Positions 1 to 7,694 are shown, counted from the stretch's first letter. The stretch is DNA of 60,004 nt from Helicobacter pullorum NCTC 12824 (GCF_017979475.1 NZ_JAERIT010000010.1:1-60004), one strand, 5' to 3'. Notes: a model not told the origin generated them from the sequence alone. Made by a program: numbers and translations.

Positions 1-51
1 ATAATACTTCAACCTAGTGTTTTTGATTTCATAAAAAGAATCTTGGGCTAA
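1..51 (+). CDS. C-terminal end of a gene cut by the left edge
   Basis: Reading from base 1, sixteen sense codons end in TAA at 49-51 and give a peptide ending FDFIKRILG. It is in the same direction as the following genes. It is too short to name a family, and it could be a chance open frame. Confidence 0.3.
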   Translation: MILQPSVFDFIKRILG

Positions 52-189
52 GTTATGCAGTTAAGGTTCTCTTGACTGCTTAAACAATCTACAAAATCTA
101 CAAAAAACAATAAATTTCCCCACACTTTTAAATAATCTTTCTTAAGTTATTAGAATCTTTCTTTTTTTCTTAGTTTGAGCTTTAAAAAA

Positions 190-492
190 ATGTTAAATGG
201 GGTTTATCGTTATAAAATGAATAATATTAATAAAAGAGAATATGACTTGAGACAAGTTTTATTTAGCTTCAAAGAAGCTTTAAAAAGTATAGAGGAAGTA
301 AAGGTTGAGTTGCCTAAATTAGAAAAAAGACTAAAAGAAATTTTAGAAAATTCTAAAGATATGGTTACTCTTGATGAATTTCAAAAAAAATATTGCAAGA
401 CTAGCAAGGATGTTCCACACTTTGCACACAATGTAAGTGGGTTTATCAGTGAGTTTATAGATTGTATATATTATTTTAGTGATGATATATAA
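190..492 (+). CDS. Small hypothetical protein, charged and helical
   Basis: I do not recognise this roughly 100-residue protein. It is rich in Lys and Glu, and residues 15-60 (LRQVLFSFKEALKSIEEVK and following) look like a long amphipathic helix or coiled coil. There is no signal peptide or membrane segment. The frame is open from a TTG at 175, but the first ATG is at 190 and another ATG lies at 217; none has a convincing ribosome site, so the start is uncertain. It ends ten bases before the next gene, whose Shine-Dalgarno follows directly after its stop codon, which suggests one operon. Confidence 0.55.
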   Translation: MLNGVYRYKMNNINKREYDLRQVLFSFKEALKSIEEVKVELPKLEKRLKEILENSKDMVTLDEFQKKYCKTSKDVPHFAHNVSGFISEFIDCIYYFSDDI

Positions 493-501
493 GGAGTAAA
501 A

Positions 502-1227
502 ATGGGTAACAGGTGTTTAATTACAAATAAAGATAAAAAAATAGCTATTTATCAATCTTGGAATGGCGGTAGAGATTCTATTGAGCCTTTGTTGAGAGTA
601 GCTAAATATGAATATAAAAAGAATCCACACAAATTTGGATTTGAAGAGTTCAAAGCCATACTTGATATATCAAAAAAAGTTTTTGATGGTGAAATATGCG
701 ATTATAAAAGCAATCAATATATTGCAAGCGATAATGGTGTATATGTCATTGAAAACTTTCAAATTATAGAAAGGCTAAATAATAGATATTCCGAACAAAG
801 AGGACACAATCCTTTGCAAATGGAACTCTATATCAGCCTTGGATATAATTTAGGTAAAGAGGAGGCTGAAAGACTAATGGAAAAAATAGAAGATTTCTCA
901 ATGAAAGAGGAGTTATCTCAGCTCTATGAGATTTCTATTTACAACATTATAAAAACCTTTAATGCCACAAATAAAAAAGAAGAATTTGTTTTCTATTATT
1001 CAAGTGATTCTGAAAACAAATTGTCTTTATGTGTAGATTATGAAGACAAAAAACAAGAAGCGGTTGTATTCAAAATATTTATATATGAATATAGCCCAGA
1101 AAATCAAGATTGGAATATTGTCCAACAAAAAAGAGTTGGGCGATATGATAAAGCAGAACAAAATATCCAAATGATTAAAGAAAAGATGATGAAAGAAGTT
1201 TATCATCTTAAAGAAATTAAAAAATAA
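502..1227 (+). CDS. Hypothetical protein, phage/plasmid MGNRCLIT-type family
   Basis: The start MGNRCLIT followed by IYQSWNGGRDS (about residues 17-27) resembles a family of unknown function that I know from phages and mobile elements, which begins MGNR and has a conserved W-NGG motif near residue 20. The protein has 241 residues and no membrane segment. A strong AAGGAG site sits eight bases before the ATG. It lies between a small unknown gene and the exonuclease gene in the same direction, so it probably belongs to the mobile-element replication operon. The family assignment is from memory of the N-terminal motif only; the role is unknown. Confidence 0.7.
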   Translation: MGNRCLITNKDKKIAIYQSWNGGRDSIEPLLRVAKYEYKKNPHKFGFEEFKAILDISKKVFDGEICDYKSNQYIASDNGVYVIENFQIIERLNNRYSEQRGHNPLQMELYISLGYNLGKEEAERLMEKIEDFSMKEELSQLYEISIYNIIKTFNATNKKEEFVFYYSSDSENKLSLCVDYEDKKQEAVVFKIFIYEYSPENQDWNIVQQKRVGRYDKAEQNIQMIKEKMMKEVYHLKEIKK

Positions 1228-1242
1228 AAATAAGGATAGAAA

Positions 1243-2199
1243 ATGAAAATTGAAGCTTTAAAGAATATTTGGGACAAAGCTTTTTTAGATACTTTGTCTG
1301 AAGAAAGTGTAAAAAGTTTGGGCGATAGAAGTCTTTATATCGGAAGTTCTGATATAGGCTCTTGTCCTAGAAGAGTCTTCTTAACTAAAACACAGCCAAA
1401 TGCTCATTCTATCGAGCAAGGGATTGTGTTTCAAAGAGGACACTTAGCAGAGAAAATTGTCAAAAAGGGATTGATGGGGCTAAACTTCAAAGAGCAATTT
1501 GAAGTGCAAGATCAAAGTGGCTTTTTAAAAAGTCATATTGATTTTTTAATTGAAAATGAGGATTCTATTAACATTGTTGAATGTAAGAGCATTCAATCTC
1601 CAATAGAAAATCCTTATGATTCTTGGATTTTGCAGGTTCAGTTTCAACTCTTTTTGTTGGAAAAATGTTTAGGTGATAAAAAACCTTTAAAAGCTTTTGT
1701 CTTTGCTGTAAATGTTAATACAGGATTTCATAAAATCTTTGAGATTGAAAAGAATCCTTTATTGCAAAATATGGCATTAGAAAAAGCTAGGATTTTATAT
1801 AAAGCTTTAAAAACAGGTGTTGAGCCTGAGGCAGAAGAACAATATTGCTCAAGTTGTGCTTATAAAAACTCTTGCCCACTTATGCAAAAAGGTGTATCCA
1901 ATGATATTGCCCCTGTAGAAATGCTAAAATTAGGCGAGCAAGTCGTTTTATTACAAAAAGAAATAAAACCTCTTGAAGTCAAATTAAAAGCGTGGAAAGA
2001 GAAACTTTTAGAGGAAATGCGAACTTCACAAATTCGTAAAATACAAGTTGGTGATAATTTTGTATCTGCCTTAAGTGGCACTAGCTATGCGTCACTAGAT
2101 ACAAAGACTTTTAAAGAAACAGAGCCTGATTTATATGCAGAAGTTTTTGAAAAATATCAAAAAACAACCAATAAATCAGGTTCAATTCTAATTAAATAA
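1243..2199 (+). CDS. PD-(D/E)XK exonuclease, Cas4/RecB-like with Fe-S cysteines
   Basis: This is a 318-residue nuclease of the RecB/Cas4 type. The active-site pattern is clear: H67 in RGHLAE, D100 in HIDFLI, E113 and K115 in VECKS, then the QVQFQL helix at about 131-136. Four cysteines, C41 (GSCPRR) and C202, C205 and C211 (CSSC...C), match the iron-sulfur staple of Cas4 and AddB nucleases. The C-terminal part (about 225-265) is helical and charged. It lies upstream of a Bet/RecT annealing protein, so it most likely supplies the 5'-3' resection step of a phage-type recombination pair. It is not evidence of CRISPR: no array or cas1/cas2 is present. Confidence 0.85.
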   Translation: MKIEALKNIWDKAFLDTLSEESVKSLGDRSLYIGSSDIGSCPRRVFLTKTQPNAHSIEQGIVFQRGHLAEKIVKKGLMGLNFKEQFEVQDQSGFLKSHIDFLIENEDSINIVECKSIQSPIENPYDSWILQVQFQLFLLEKCLGDKKPLKAFVFAVNVNTGFHKIFEIEKNPLLQNMALEKARILYKALKTGVEPEAEEQYCSSCAYKNSCPLMQKGVSNDIAPVEMLKLGEQVVLLQKEIKPLEVKLKAWKEKLLEEMRTSQIRKIQVGDNFVSALSGTSYASLDTKTFKETEPDLYAEVFEKYQKTTNKSGSILIK

Positions 2200-2207
2200 G
2201 GAGTAAG

Positions 2208-2540
2208 ATGAGCTTAAAACTTGAGAAAAAACTTGTAGAAACTGTCTATAAGTTTTGGAATGAACAAGAGATGGAATCCTTTGTTATTAAGGATTCCTAT
2301 TGGGATTCTCAATTAAAGTCAGATAGGATATATACTCTATCTTTCAACGCTAATACATTGAGCTTTAATTATAGTGTTGGTGCTAAGGATAGAGTAAATT
2401 ATTCTTGCTCTAATTTGAGAGTAGATAAATGCGGTGGGCTTCTTTATACTCTCTCTTATTTGCATAATAAGATAGAAAGCACAAATAATACCTTTGTATT
2501 TTATCTATCAAAAGGCAAAGATATGGAAAAAAAAAGATAA
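2208..2540 (+). CDS. Small hypothetical protein
   Basis: An unrecognised 110-residue soluble protein with alternating polar and aromatic residues suggestive of beta strands (IYTLSFNANTLSFNYSVG). It starts eight bases after the exonuclease stop, and the AAGGAG that serves it begins at that stop codon, so it is co-transcribed. The frame ends in a lysine-rich tail just before a strong palindrome that marks the next transcription unit. Confidence 0.6.
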   Translation: MSLKLEKKLVETVYKFWNEQEMESFVIKDSYWDSQLKSDRIYTLSFNANTLSFNYSVGAKDRVNYSCSNLRVDKCGGLLYTLSYLHNKIESTNNTFVFYLSKGKDMEKKR

Positions 2541-2542
2541 AT

Positions 2543-2570
2543 AAAAGTATGGTATAATTGCCATACTTTT
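2543..2570 (+). promoter_or_regulatory. Perfect palindrome around a TATAAT box before the antitoxin gene
   Basis: A perfect 10-bp inverted repeat (AAAAGTATGG ... CCATACTTTT) flanks an 8-base centre, TATAATTG. The centre carries a consensus -10 box at 2553-2558, 30 bases before the ATG of a ribbon-helix-helix protein. A dimeric repressor bound here would cover the promoter, which is the usual layout of toxin-antitoxin autoregulation. It could also fold as a hairpin and end the upstream transcript, although the T run is short. Confidence 0.65.
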
Positions 2571-2587
2571 AGAAATAAAGAGCAAAA

Positions 2588-2827
2588 ATGGAGGCTGTTA
2601 AAATAACTTTTAATGCAGATTCAGATTTCAGACAAATGCTTGATGAAATTAAGCGTGATTATGGAATGAAATCAGTTTCTGAGATTATTAGAAAAGCGGT
2701 TAGAGAGTATAAATATAAATTGGAATTAGAAAATTGGCATAATGCTATAAAAATTGTAGATAATGACCCCAAACTGAGCTCCATTCTTTATGAGGACTTA
2801 GAAACAGGAGAATTATTGGTTAATTAA
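2588..2827 (+). CDS. Ribbon-helix-helix antitoxin-like repressor
   Basis: This 79-residue protein begins with a beta strand (VKITFNAD) followed by helices containing MKSVSEIIRKAVREY, the classic ribbon-helix-helix DNA-binding pattern of CopG/MetJ-type antitoxins. The C-terminal half is acidic, as expected of a toxin-wrapping segment. The palindrome at 2543-2570 is a plausible operator. The gene overlaps a frame that reads like the C-terminal half of a MazF/PemK toxin, so it appears to be the surviving antitoxin of a broken pair. Confidence 0.75.
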   Translation: MEAVKITFNADSDFRQMLDEIKRDYGMKSVSEIIRKAVREYKYKLELENWHNAIKIVDNDPKLSSILYEDLETGELLVN

Positions 2828-3008
2828 AATACAACCAAATACCACAAATGGACTAGCTAATATATCAGGTTTTAATATCCAACAAGCAAGATATTCATCT
2901 ACAAATCGCTTTCAAAATAAAATTGGCATTATAGATGATGTTACACTTATAACAGTCCAAAAAGCATTAATCAAATTTATTAACCCTAATCTCCATAAAC
3001 TTATCTAA
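2817..3008 (+). pseudogene. N-terminally truncated MazF/PemK-like toxin remnant
   Basis: In the frame at 2817-3008, overlapping the antitoxin stop, about 63 codons read like the second half of a MazF/PemK toxin: IKIQP, NGLANIS, then RF-NKIGIIDDVTL and VQKALIKFI. In that family the same order occurs: a final strand, NGL, a serine strand, then KIG and a C-terminal helix. There is no start codon with a ribosome site, and the N-terminal half that carries the catalytic arginine region is missing. I infer a deletion that fused the antitoxin end to the toxin tail. The family call rests on motif memory. Confidence 0.5.
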
Positions 3009-3036
3009 TCGCTTCATTATTTTTTAAAGGAGCTAA

Positions 3037-3234
3037 ATGAAAATTTTACTTTACTTTATATCCATATATTTAATATTATCCTTAATTTGTGGAAGCATAA
3101 TTATAGGCATAATGATTAAAAAAGGCTATAAAGTTCCAAAAAGCCTCTTAGAACTTGCAAAAGTCTTTTTTCTTTCACCTATTATATGGTGCAAAGAAAT
3201 TATTTCTGTTCTCTTGGAGGAATTAAAAAAATAG
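3037..3234 (+). CDS. Small membrane protein
   Basis: A 65-residue protein with one strong N-terminal hydrophobic helix (residues about 3-28, LLYFISIYLILSLICGSIII) and a second moderately hydrophobic stretch (about 40-60). An AAAGGAG site precedes the ATG. I do not recognise a family. It is followed by a 143-bp AT-rich leader and the bet-like gene, so it may close the small toxin-antitoxin transcription unit. Confidence 0.5.
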   Translation: MKILLYFISIYLILSLICGSIIIGIMIKKGYKVPKSLLELAKVFFLSPIIWCKEIISVLLEELKK

Positions 3235-3377
3235 TTTAGCCTTTAGCTTTAAAGGTTTCAATGTTCTCTACAATATACAATAAATCCCCCCTCTTTTTTC
3301 TTTTTTAAAATTTTTTTAAATTTTTAGAATCAAAATACTTAAAAGGGGCGATTACTATCTATTTTAAAGGAAAATCA

Positions 3378-4244
3378 ATGAATACACATTTAACAACAAA
3401 TAACACAAATAAAAGTTTAAGCACAACAAGTGCTTTAGATTTAGAGTTCATCAAAAAACAATTCTTTCCTATTGGTGCGACAGCACAAGATATGGAGTAT
3501 TGCTTAAAAGTGGCTAACATTTATGAGCTAAATCCAATTACACGAGAGATATTCTTCGTGGAAAGAAATGCCAAAATTAATGGGCAATGGGTCACCAAAG
3601 TTGATCCTCTAGTAAGTAGGGATGGACTATTAAGTATTGCCCATAAAAGTAGCAAGTTTGGAGGGATTAAATCAGAATCCTTCTTAAAAGAAACACCCAT
3701 CTTAGTTAATGGACAATGGGAAGTTAAAAAAGACTTATGTGCTATTGCACAAGTGTATAGGACAGATACAAAAGAAGTCTTTTCTTCTGAAGTCTATTAT
3801 TCTGAGTATGTTCAGAAGACTAAGCAGGGAGAAATAACAAGGTTTTGGGCTGAAAAGCCTAATACAATGTTAAAAAAGGTTGCAGAGTCACAAGCTTTGA
3901 GAAAAGCTTTTAACATTAATGGAATGTATATACCTGAGGAAATAGGAGTTGTTAATTCTGTTGGCGGAGGCTCTGAAAATCTAGGTGATATTGATATTGT
4001 AATTGCTGATGATGAAAGTATTGAAGCTGAAATTCCTGAAAGTTTTAATGATGTTGAAGTTCCAAACAATTTAAAAATGGAACTCAAGGCAATAGAGGCT
4101 TTAGGATTAAAAGCTATAGAAAAAAATGGCTTTTTGAAAATTGAGGGCAATACTTTCAAAAAAGAAAAGCAAATACAAACCTTAGGTTTCTCTTTGCATA
4201 CTAGTGCAGATGGAGAAAAAATTTGGGTTAAAAAAATCGCATAA
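3378..4244 (+). CDS. bet: Phage recombination protein Bet (RecT-type annealing protein)
   Basis: This 288-residue protein shows the Bet/RecT signature: FFPIGATAQDMEYCLKVAN near the N-terminus, NPITREIFFV, RDGLLSIAHKSSKFGG in the centre and the typical C-terminal helix MLKKVAESQALRKAFN followed by YIPEE. Family members anneal single strands during recombination and work with a 5'-3' exonuclease; the Cas4-like nuclease at 1243-2199 is the obvious partner. The segment after about residue 200 is acidic and less conserved. The start ATG has an AAAGGA site, and a distinct AT-rich leader precedes the gene, so it probably has its own promoter. Confidence 0.88.
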   Translation: MNTHLTTNNTNKSLSTTSALDLEFIKKQFFPIGATAQDMEYCLKVANIYELNPITREIFFVERNAKINGQWVTKVDPLVSRDGLLSIAHKSSKFGGIKSESFLKETPILVNGQWEVKKDLCAIAQVYRTDTKEVFSSEVYYSEYVQKTKQGEITRFWAEKPNTMLKKVAESQALRKAFNINGMYIPEEIGVVNSVGGGSENLGDIDIVIADDESIEAEIPESFNDVEVPNNLKMELKAIEALGLKAIEKNGFLKIEGNTFKKEKQIQTLGFSLHTSADGEKIWVKKIA

Positions 4245-4255
4245 AGGAATAAAAA

Positions 4256-4633
4256 ATGAATAATATCTATGAAATCAAAAAACTATATGCACTCATCATT
4301 TATTGTGACAACTATTTAGAAAATCATTACAGATTAAGGGTATTTAATACCCTCAATCAAGCAAAAAACTTCTGCAAAAAAACTTTTAAAACTCCTAATG
4401 GACAATATGAGTTTTTTGAAGTAAATAAAGGCAGATTTGCTTTTTACCCTGAAGAAAATGATTATGAAATTGAATCAATTGATAGGGTTGGGCAAAAAGT
4501 TATGAATGTTTTTGATGTTAGAGAAGTTGAAATCAGGCAAGAAACTTTTATTATTAATAATGAGGGACAAATTGCAAAATTTGATAACTTCTCTGATAGG
4601 GAATCAATAAAAAATTTAAAAGAAGTTATTTAA
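4256..4633 (+). CDS. Hypothetical protein
   Basis: An unrecognised 125-residue soluble protein that follows the bet-like gene by eleven bases, with AAAGGAAT as ribosome site. Its first half (LYALIIYCDNYLENHYRLRVFNT) alternates strands and helix and is compatible with a small alpha/beta fold. No catalytic motif is visible. The co-directional, close spacing argues for one operon with bet. Confidence 0.55.
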   Translation: MNNIYEIKKLYALIIYCDNYLENHYRLRVFNTLNQAKNFCKKTFKTPNGQYEFFEVNKGRFAFYPEENDYEIESIDRVGQKVMNVFDVREVEIRQETFIINNEGQIAKFDNFSDRESIKNLKEVI

Positions 4634-4644
4634 AAGGAGTTAAA

Positions 4645-4878
4645 GTGGTAAAAATTATTCCCACAAAGCATTTCTTAGAAAGATGCGAAGAAAGAAAATT
4701 AGAGCTAACTCTCATTCCTCAAATTTTAAATGAAATCAAAAATAAGCCCAACATTAGAACATTTGAGGTTACTAATGGGGCTATGAGCATTATTGCCCAA
4801 TATGACAAGGAAAGTAGCACTTGTATTCTTGTTACAGGTTGGACAGGAAATAGAAGTAAAAAAGAATATAAGGAGTGA
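4645..4878 (+). CDS. DUF4258-like small protein
   Basis: A 77-residue protein starting at GTG with a good AAAGGAG site. The pattern H-FLERCEERKLE near the start and a C-terminal strand CILVTGW resemble DUF4258 proteins, small RelE-fold relatives found on plasmids and phages. A similar H-AERFIQRF motif occurs in the protein at 5961-6392. The stop (TGA 4876-4878) overlaps the next gene's Shine-Dalgarno. The function is unknown; the family call is tentative. Confidence 0.55.
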   Translation: MVKIIPTKHFLERCEERKLELTLIPQILNEIKNKPNIRTFEVTNGAMSIIAQYDKESSTCILVTGWTGNRSKKEYKE

Positions 4879-4880
4879 TA

Positions 4881-5360
4881 ATGAAAAATTTGGCAGAAGA
4901 GATTGTTCATTTTCTTTATAATGCAAAATTACCGATAGAAAATCGTAATTTTTATCAATACTACTACAAGCAAAATCGTGATTTTTGTTGCAATTATAGT
5001 GAGCCAATTAAGGCTTTTATTGAATTTTTGGAATCTCTTGGGGGTTCGACATATCAAATTATATGTTGTGTTAAACTGTCATATCCGCCTACCTTTTTTA
5101 TCTATATTGTCGATATTGATGAACACTCCAAATATAATATATCAATAGGTAGCATTGATTCTCCACAATCAAATGTTACAAGAGAAAGATTTTTTTATGA
5201 TGAAATCGTAATAGTTCAAAGGGATATAGAGAAAAGAATAGGCTATGGAGAGATAATTGTTCAATATTATGCACTTAAAGAAAATAAAGTAGGCATTAAG
5301 TTTGCAAAAAAGTTTTGTAAGCTTGTAAAGCAGAAGATTTTTAAGCCCATAAAAAAATAA
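4881..5360 (+). CDS. Hypothetical protein
   Basis: A 159-residue soluble protein that I do not recognise. I place the start at the ATG at 4881 because AAGGAGTGATAATG puts the ribosome site at the right distance; a GTG two codons earlier lies inside the site. The N-terminal part is rich in Tyr and Asn, the middle is hydrophobic and beta-like (YQIICCVKLSYPPTFFIYIV), and the last 20 residues are very basic (KKFCKLVKQKIFKPIKK), which could contact nucleic acid. Confidence 0.55.
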   Translation: MKNLAEEIVHFLYNAKLPIENRNFYQYYYKQNRDFCCNYSEPIKAFIEFLESLGGSTYQIICCVKLSYPPTFFIYIVDIDEHSKYNISIGSIDSPQSNVTRERFFYDEIVIVQRDIEKRIGYGEIIVQYYALKENKVGIKFAKKFCKLVKQKIFKPIKK

Positions 5361-5376
5361 TAAAAGGAATAAAAAG

Positions 5377-5805
5377 ATGGAAAGAGATTATATAACTATT
5401 GCAGGGTTGCGATTTAGATTAAGAGGGGCAGAATCTTTGCCCTCCCATAAGCCTTTTAAAGATAGCGATGAGCTGTTTTCATTTTTAGTAAATGTGGTGA
5501 ATAGGCATTTCGCAGATTTTAGAAGCTATGAACAAACAGAATATGGCGAAGAACCCGCCTTACAATTACATTATTCAAAGGCTTTCGATTTTATTTCTTG
5601 CCTAAAAGCAGAGCTTTATAATGGAAGTAATCCAAAACAACACGCCTTTAAAATCTCAAAGAATGAAGCTAAGATTATTTTGAAAATCCCATACTATAAA
5701 GCAAAAATCGAAATAGGATTTTTTGAATCTAAATGTAATGGTGAAAGTTTTAAATATTTAAGCCATACAGAAGCAGCCAAGATTATTAAGAAAATAAAAG
5801 ATTGA
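5377..5805 (+). CDS. Hypothetical protein
   Basis: An unrecognised 142-residue protein, with AAAGGAATAAAAAG before its ATG. It begins with short strands (DYITIAGLRFRLRG) and has mixed alpha/beta character. It is the last gene before a strong hairpin terminator at 5818-5840 and so closes the transcription unit that starts at or near the bet-like gene. Confidence 0.55.
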   Translation: MERDYITIAGLRFRLRGAESLPSHKPFKDSDELFSFLVNVVNRHFADFRSYEQTEYGEEPALQLHYSKAFDFISCLKAELYNGSNPKQHAFKISKNEAKIILKIPYYKAKIEIGFFESKCNGESFKYLSHTEAAKIIKKIKD

Positions 5806-5817
5806 ATTTAAATATTT

Positions 5818-5840
5818 AAAGCCTTAAACCCTAAGGCTTT
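5818..5840 (+). terminator. Rho-independent terminator
   Basis: A perfect 9-bp stem (AAAGCCTTA / TAAGGCTTT) with a 5-base loop, followed by AAAATATTATTTTT, lies 13 bases after the stop of the gene ending at 5805. The stem and T-rich tail are those of an intrinsic terminator. Confidence 0.75.
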
Positions 5841-5854
5841 AAAATATTATTTTT

Positions 5855-5905
5855 AGTCACAATGTGACTTTATTAACACTCCATAAGGGGATAAACCTTT
5901 ATCCC
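5855..5905 (+). promoter_or_regulatory. Two palindromes upstream of the gene at 5961
   Basis: After the terminator come AGTCACAATGTGACT (5855-5869, a perfect palindrome with one central base) and GGGATAAACCTTTATCCC (5888-5905, 8-bp arms, 2-base centre). They lie 55-105 bases before the ATG at 5961, where operators or a leader hairpin would be expected. No clear -10 box could be tied to them. Confidence 0.4.
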
Positions 5906-5960
5906 TTTGTGGATAATGCTGTTTGTTCTCTTGTGGATTGCCACGATAAAAGGAGAACAA

Positions 5961-6392
5961 ATGGCAATAAATATTAAAGAAATTTTGGAAGTAAGTGCAG
6001 TTAAAACTGCAAAGGCATTGGCTTCAAAAGAAGCTAAAAAAACAAAGCAAAATGAGGATTTTGTAAGAAATTTACTTACAAGGCAAATCTCTGCTGGCTT
6101 GAAAGCTACAGAACATTTTGCAGAAAGATTCATTCAGCGTTTTACTGCCAATGAATCAGAAAGCCTCAGCTCTGCTATTAGTAGAGCTATTAGAAAAACG
6201 CAACCTCAAGAAAATGGTTGCAACCACAAAACGATTTCCCAAAAAATTGTTGATGAACCAACAGGAATTGTTACTATTTTAGAGCGTCAAGGAAGATTTG
6301 GGGCAGTTTTAGTCACAACTTATAAACTTGGTTGTGAAAATCTATTAAGCGATTCTGAGCTTAGAGATTTAAAACTAAGGGGGTTGTTATGA
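5961..6392 (+). CDS. Hypothetical protein with a DUF4258-like motif
   Basis: I start this at the ATG at 5961 because AAAAGGAG precedes it; an earlier in-frame ATG at 5907 has no site and would add a hydrophobic tail lying over the palindromes. The resulting 143-residue protein has a basic helical N-terminus and the stretch ATEHFAERFIQRF, similar to the H-xxER motif of the protein at 4645, then VTILERQGRFGAVLVTTY as paired strands. A RelE-like or DUF4258-like fold is possible. Its stop overlaps the next start (ATGA), which indicates translational coupling. Confidence 0.55.
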   Translation: MAINIKEILEVSAVKTAKALASKEAKKTKQNEDFVRNLLTRQISAGLKATEHFAERFIQRFTANESESLSSAISRAIRKTQPQENGCNHKTISQKIVDEPTGIVTILERQGRFGAVLVTTYKLGCENLLSDSELRDLKLRGLL

Positions 6393-6661
6393 AAAGTGCT
6401 AACAATCGTTTTGCGGAATTATTGCTCCAAAACAACATATCCCCCAAAAAAATCAAACTCCATAAAAAGATAAATGCTTATGTTGCCTTTAATGAGATTA
6501 ATAAGGTGTGGTGGAAATATTATAAGAATACTGACATTCTTTCCTTGTCTCATTATGCGGTGGATTATTTGGGTGATTGTTATGAAAAAAGCTTGAAAGA
6601 ACAGCTTTATAAAATTTCAACTGATAGCTATGGGAACATAGTTGCAGTCAATAAAATTTAA
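6389..6661 (+). CDS. Small hypothetical protein
   Basis: A 90-residue protein coupled to the preceding gene by an ATGA overlap. It is basic at the N-terminus and rich in aromatic residues (VWWKYYKNTD). I recognise no family. The overlap suggests that the two products act together or are needed in equal amounts. Confidence 0.55.
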   Translation: MKSANNRFAELLLQNNISPKKIKLHKKINAYVAFNEINKVWWKYYKNTDILSLSHYAVDYLGDCYEKSLKEQLYKISTDSYGNIVAVNKI

Positions 6662-6673
6662 AAAGGAATAATA

Positions 6674-6868
6674 ATGGACAATATAAGCTATGAGCTTTGC
6701 TTGTATTGCGAATATGAAAATCCATTAGTTAATGGATTTGTTGCTCATATTTGCAAAAGTTGTGGTGAGGAAATATTGCCTTGCAGTATTTGCCCTGTAT
6801 TAAAAAATGAAAACAATTGCACCAATTGTCCTTTTGAAATTAAAGGGGTTGTTGGCAATAAGGAGTAA
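6674..6868 (+). CDS. Small zinc-ribbon protein
   Basis: This 64-residue protein carries eight or more cysteines in pairs: CLYC, CKSC, CSIC and CTNC. That is enough for two zinc sites and typical of small zinc-ribbon proteins on phages and plasmids. Its final codons AAG GAG TAA double as the Shine-Dalgarno of the thymidine kinase-like gene that starts two bases later. The role is unknown; a small DNA- or protein-binding adaptor is possible. Confidence 0.65.
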   Translation: MDNISYELCLYCEYENPLVNGFVAHICKSCGEEILPCSICPVLKNENNCTNCPFEIKGVVGNKE

Positions 6869-6870
6869 AT

Positions 6871-7359
6871 ATGGAGTTAATTTTGGGTTCTATGAAATCA
6901 GGCAAATCTGCATTGCTCTTAGAAGTTGCTAATGATCTATCAAAAACTAAAGGGCAAAATGAAAAACTCATATTTATTCGCCCTAGTTGCGATAATAGAG
7001 ATTTTATTTCAAGGGGTAGAGAGCCCGATATTCATTTAAAATTTGGAGATGAAAGGACTAATCTACAAAATTACGATTATATTTTTATTGACGAAATTCA
7101 ATTCTTTAATAAACAATATATTCAATATTTAATTGGTCTTGAAAATAAAAAAGTATTAATGCTGGCAGGATTAAATGCCAACATTCATAATCAAACTTGG
7201 AGCAACATTACAACATTAATTCCCTATGCCTCTGCTATTGAATTTCTAAAAGCTAATTGTGATATTTGTGGTGCTAAAGAATCCGCAATTCATCACATTG
7301 GAGATGACAAGGTTGGAGATAATTATGTAGTAGTTTGCCCTAAATGTTATAAAAAATAA
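6871..7359 (+). CDS. tdk: Thymidine kinase-like protein
   Basis: The protein has the thymidine kinase layout: Walker A GSMKSGKS at residues 6-13, the FIDEIQFF magnesium/base motif with D74, E75 and Q77, AGLNA at about 100-104, and a zinc site formed by C130, C133, C156 and C159. At 162 residues it is shorter than the usual 190 or so, with losses mainly in the lasso region near the C-terminus. In the family it phosphorylates thymidine for salvage. On a mobile element it would feed DNA synthesis. The unusual lasso leaves the exact nucleoside substrate open. Confidence 0.82.
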   Translation: MELILGSMKSGKSALLLEVANDLSKTKGQNEKLIFIRPSCDNRDFISRGREPDIHLKFGDERTNLQNYDYIFIDEIQFFNKQYIQYLIGLENKKVLMLAGLNANIHNQTWSNITTLIPYASAIEFLKANCDICGAKESAIHHIGDDKVGDNYVVVCPKCYKK

Positions 7360-7378
7360 ATAATAAAAAGGAGTAAAA

Positions 7379-7669
7379 ATGGGTTATAGAGCCTATACCA
7401 TAAAAAAATATGAAATTGAGTATGGAAATTGTTTAGGTTTCAATTATGACTATGAAGGTTGTATTAATTTTCTGCAATCTTTTGGTTTAGAAACTTATAT
7501 TGACGAATCAGAGAGCTACATTGAAGTCAATAGCCAAAGCCTGATTGATTTAAATATTAAAGAGTTAAAGGCTTCAGATGAGAATAAAGTTCGTTTAATG
7601 GCTTTAAAAAGGGTTGCTTTAGAAAGCGATTATGCCAAAAATGGATATGTCCGAATCGAATGGCTGTAA
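7379..7669 (+). CDS. Hypothetical protein, MGYRAYTIK-type
   Basis: A 96-residue protein preceded by AAAAAGGAGTAAAA. The opening MGYRAYTIKKYEIEYGN resembles small phage/plasmid proteins of unknown function that I have seen with the same start; that is memory rather than proof. The remainder is acidic with a helical C-terminus. It has no transmembrane segment or known motif. Confidence 0.55.
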   Translation: MGYRAYTIKKYEIEYGNCLGFNYDYEGCINFLQSFGLETYIDESESYIEVNSQSLIDLNIKELKASDENKVRLMALKRVALESDYAKNGYVRIEWL

Positions 7670-7694
7670 TTGATTTTTATTTTTCCTAACAGCA

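Noticed and set aside
1243-2199. Cas4-like nuclease as a sign of a CRISPR-Cas system
   Set aside because: No CRISPR repeat array and no other cas gene occurs in the window; pairing with a Bet protein gives a simpler explanation.
5907-5960. Upstream start giving a hydrophobic N-terminus to the gene at 5961
   Set aside because: The ATG at 5907 has no ribosome site, and its segment follows directly on operator-like palindromes; the ATG at 5961 has AAAAGGAG.
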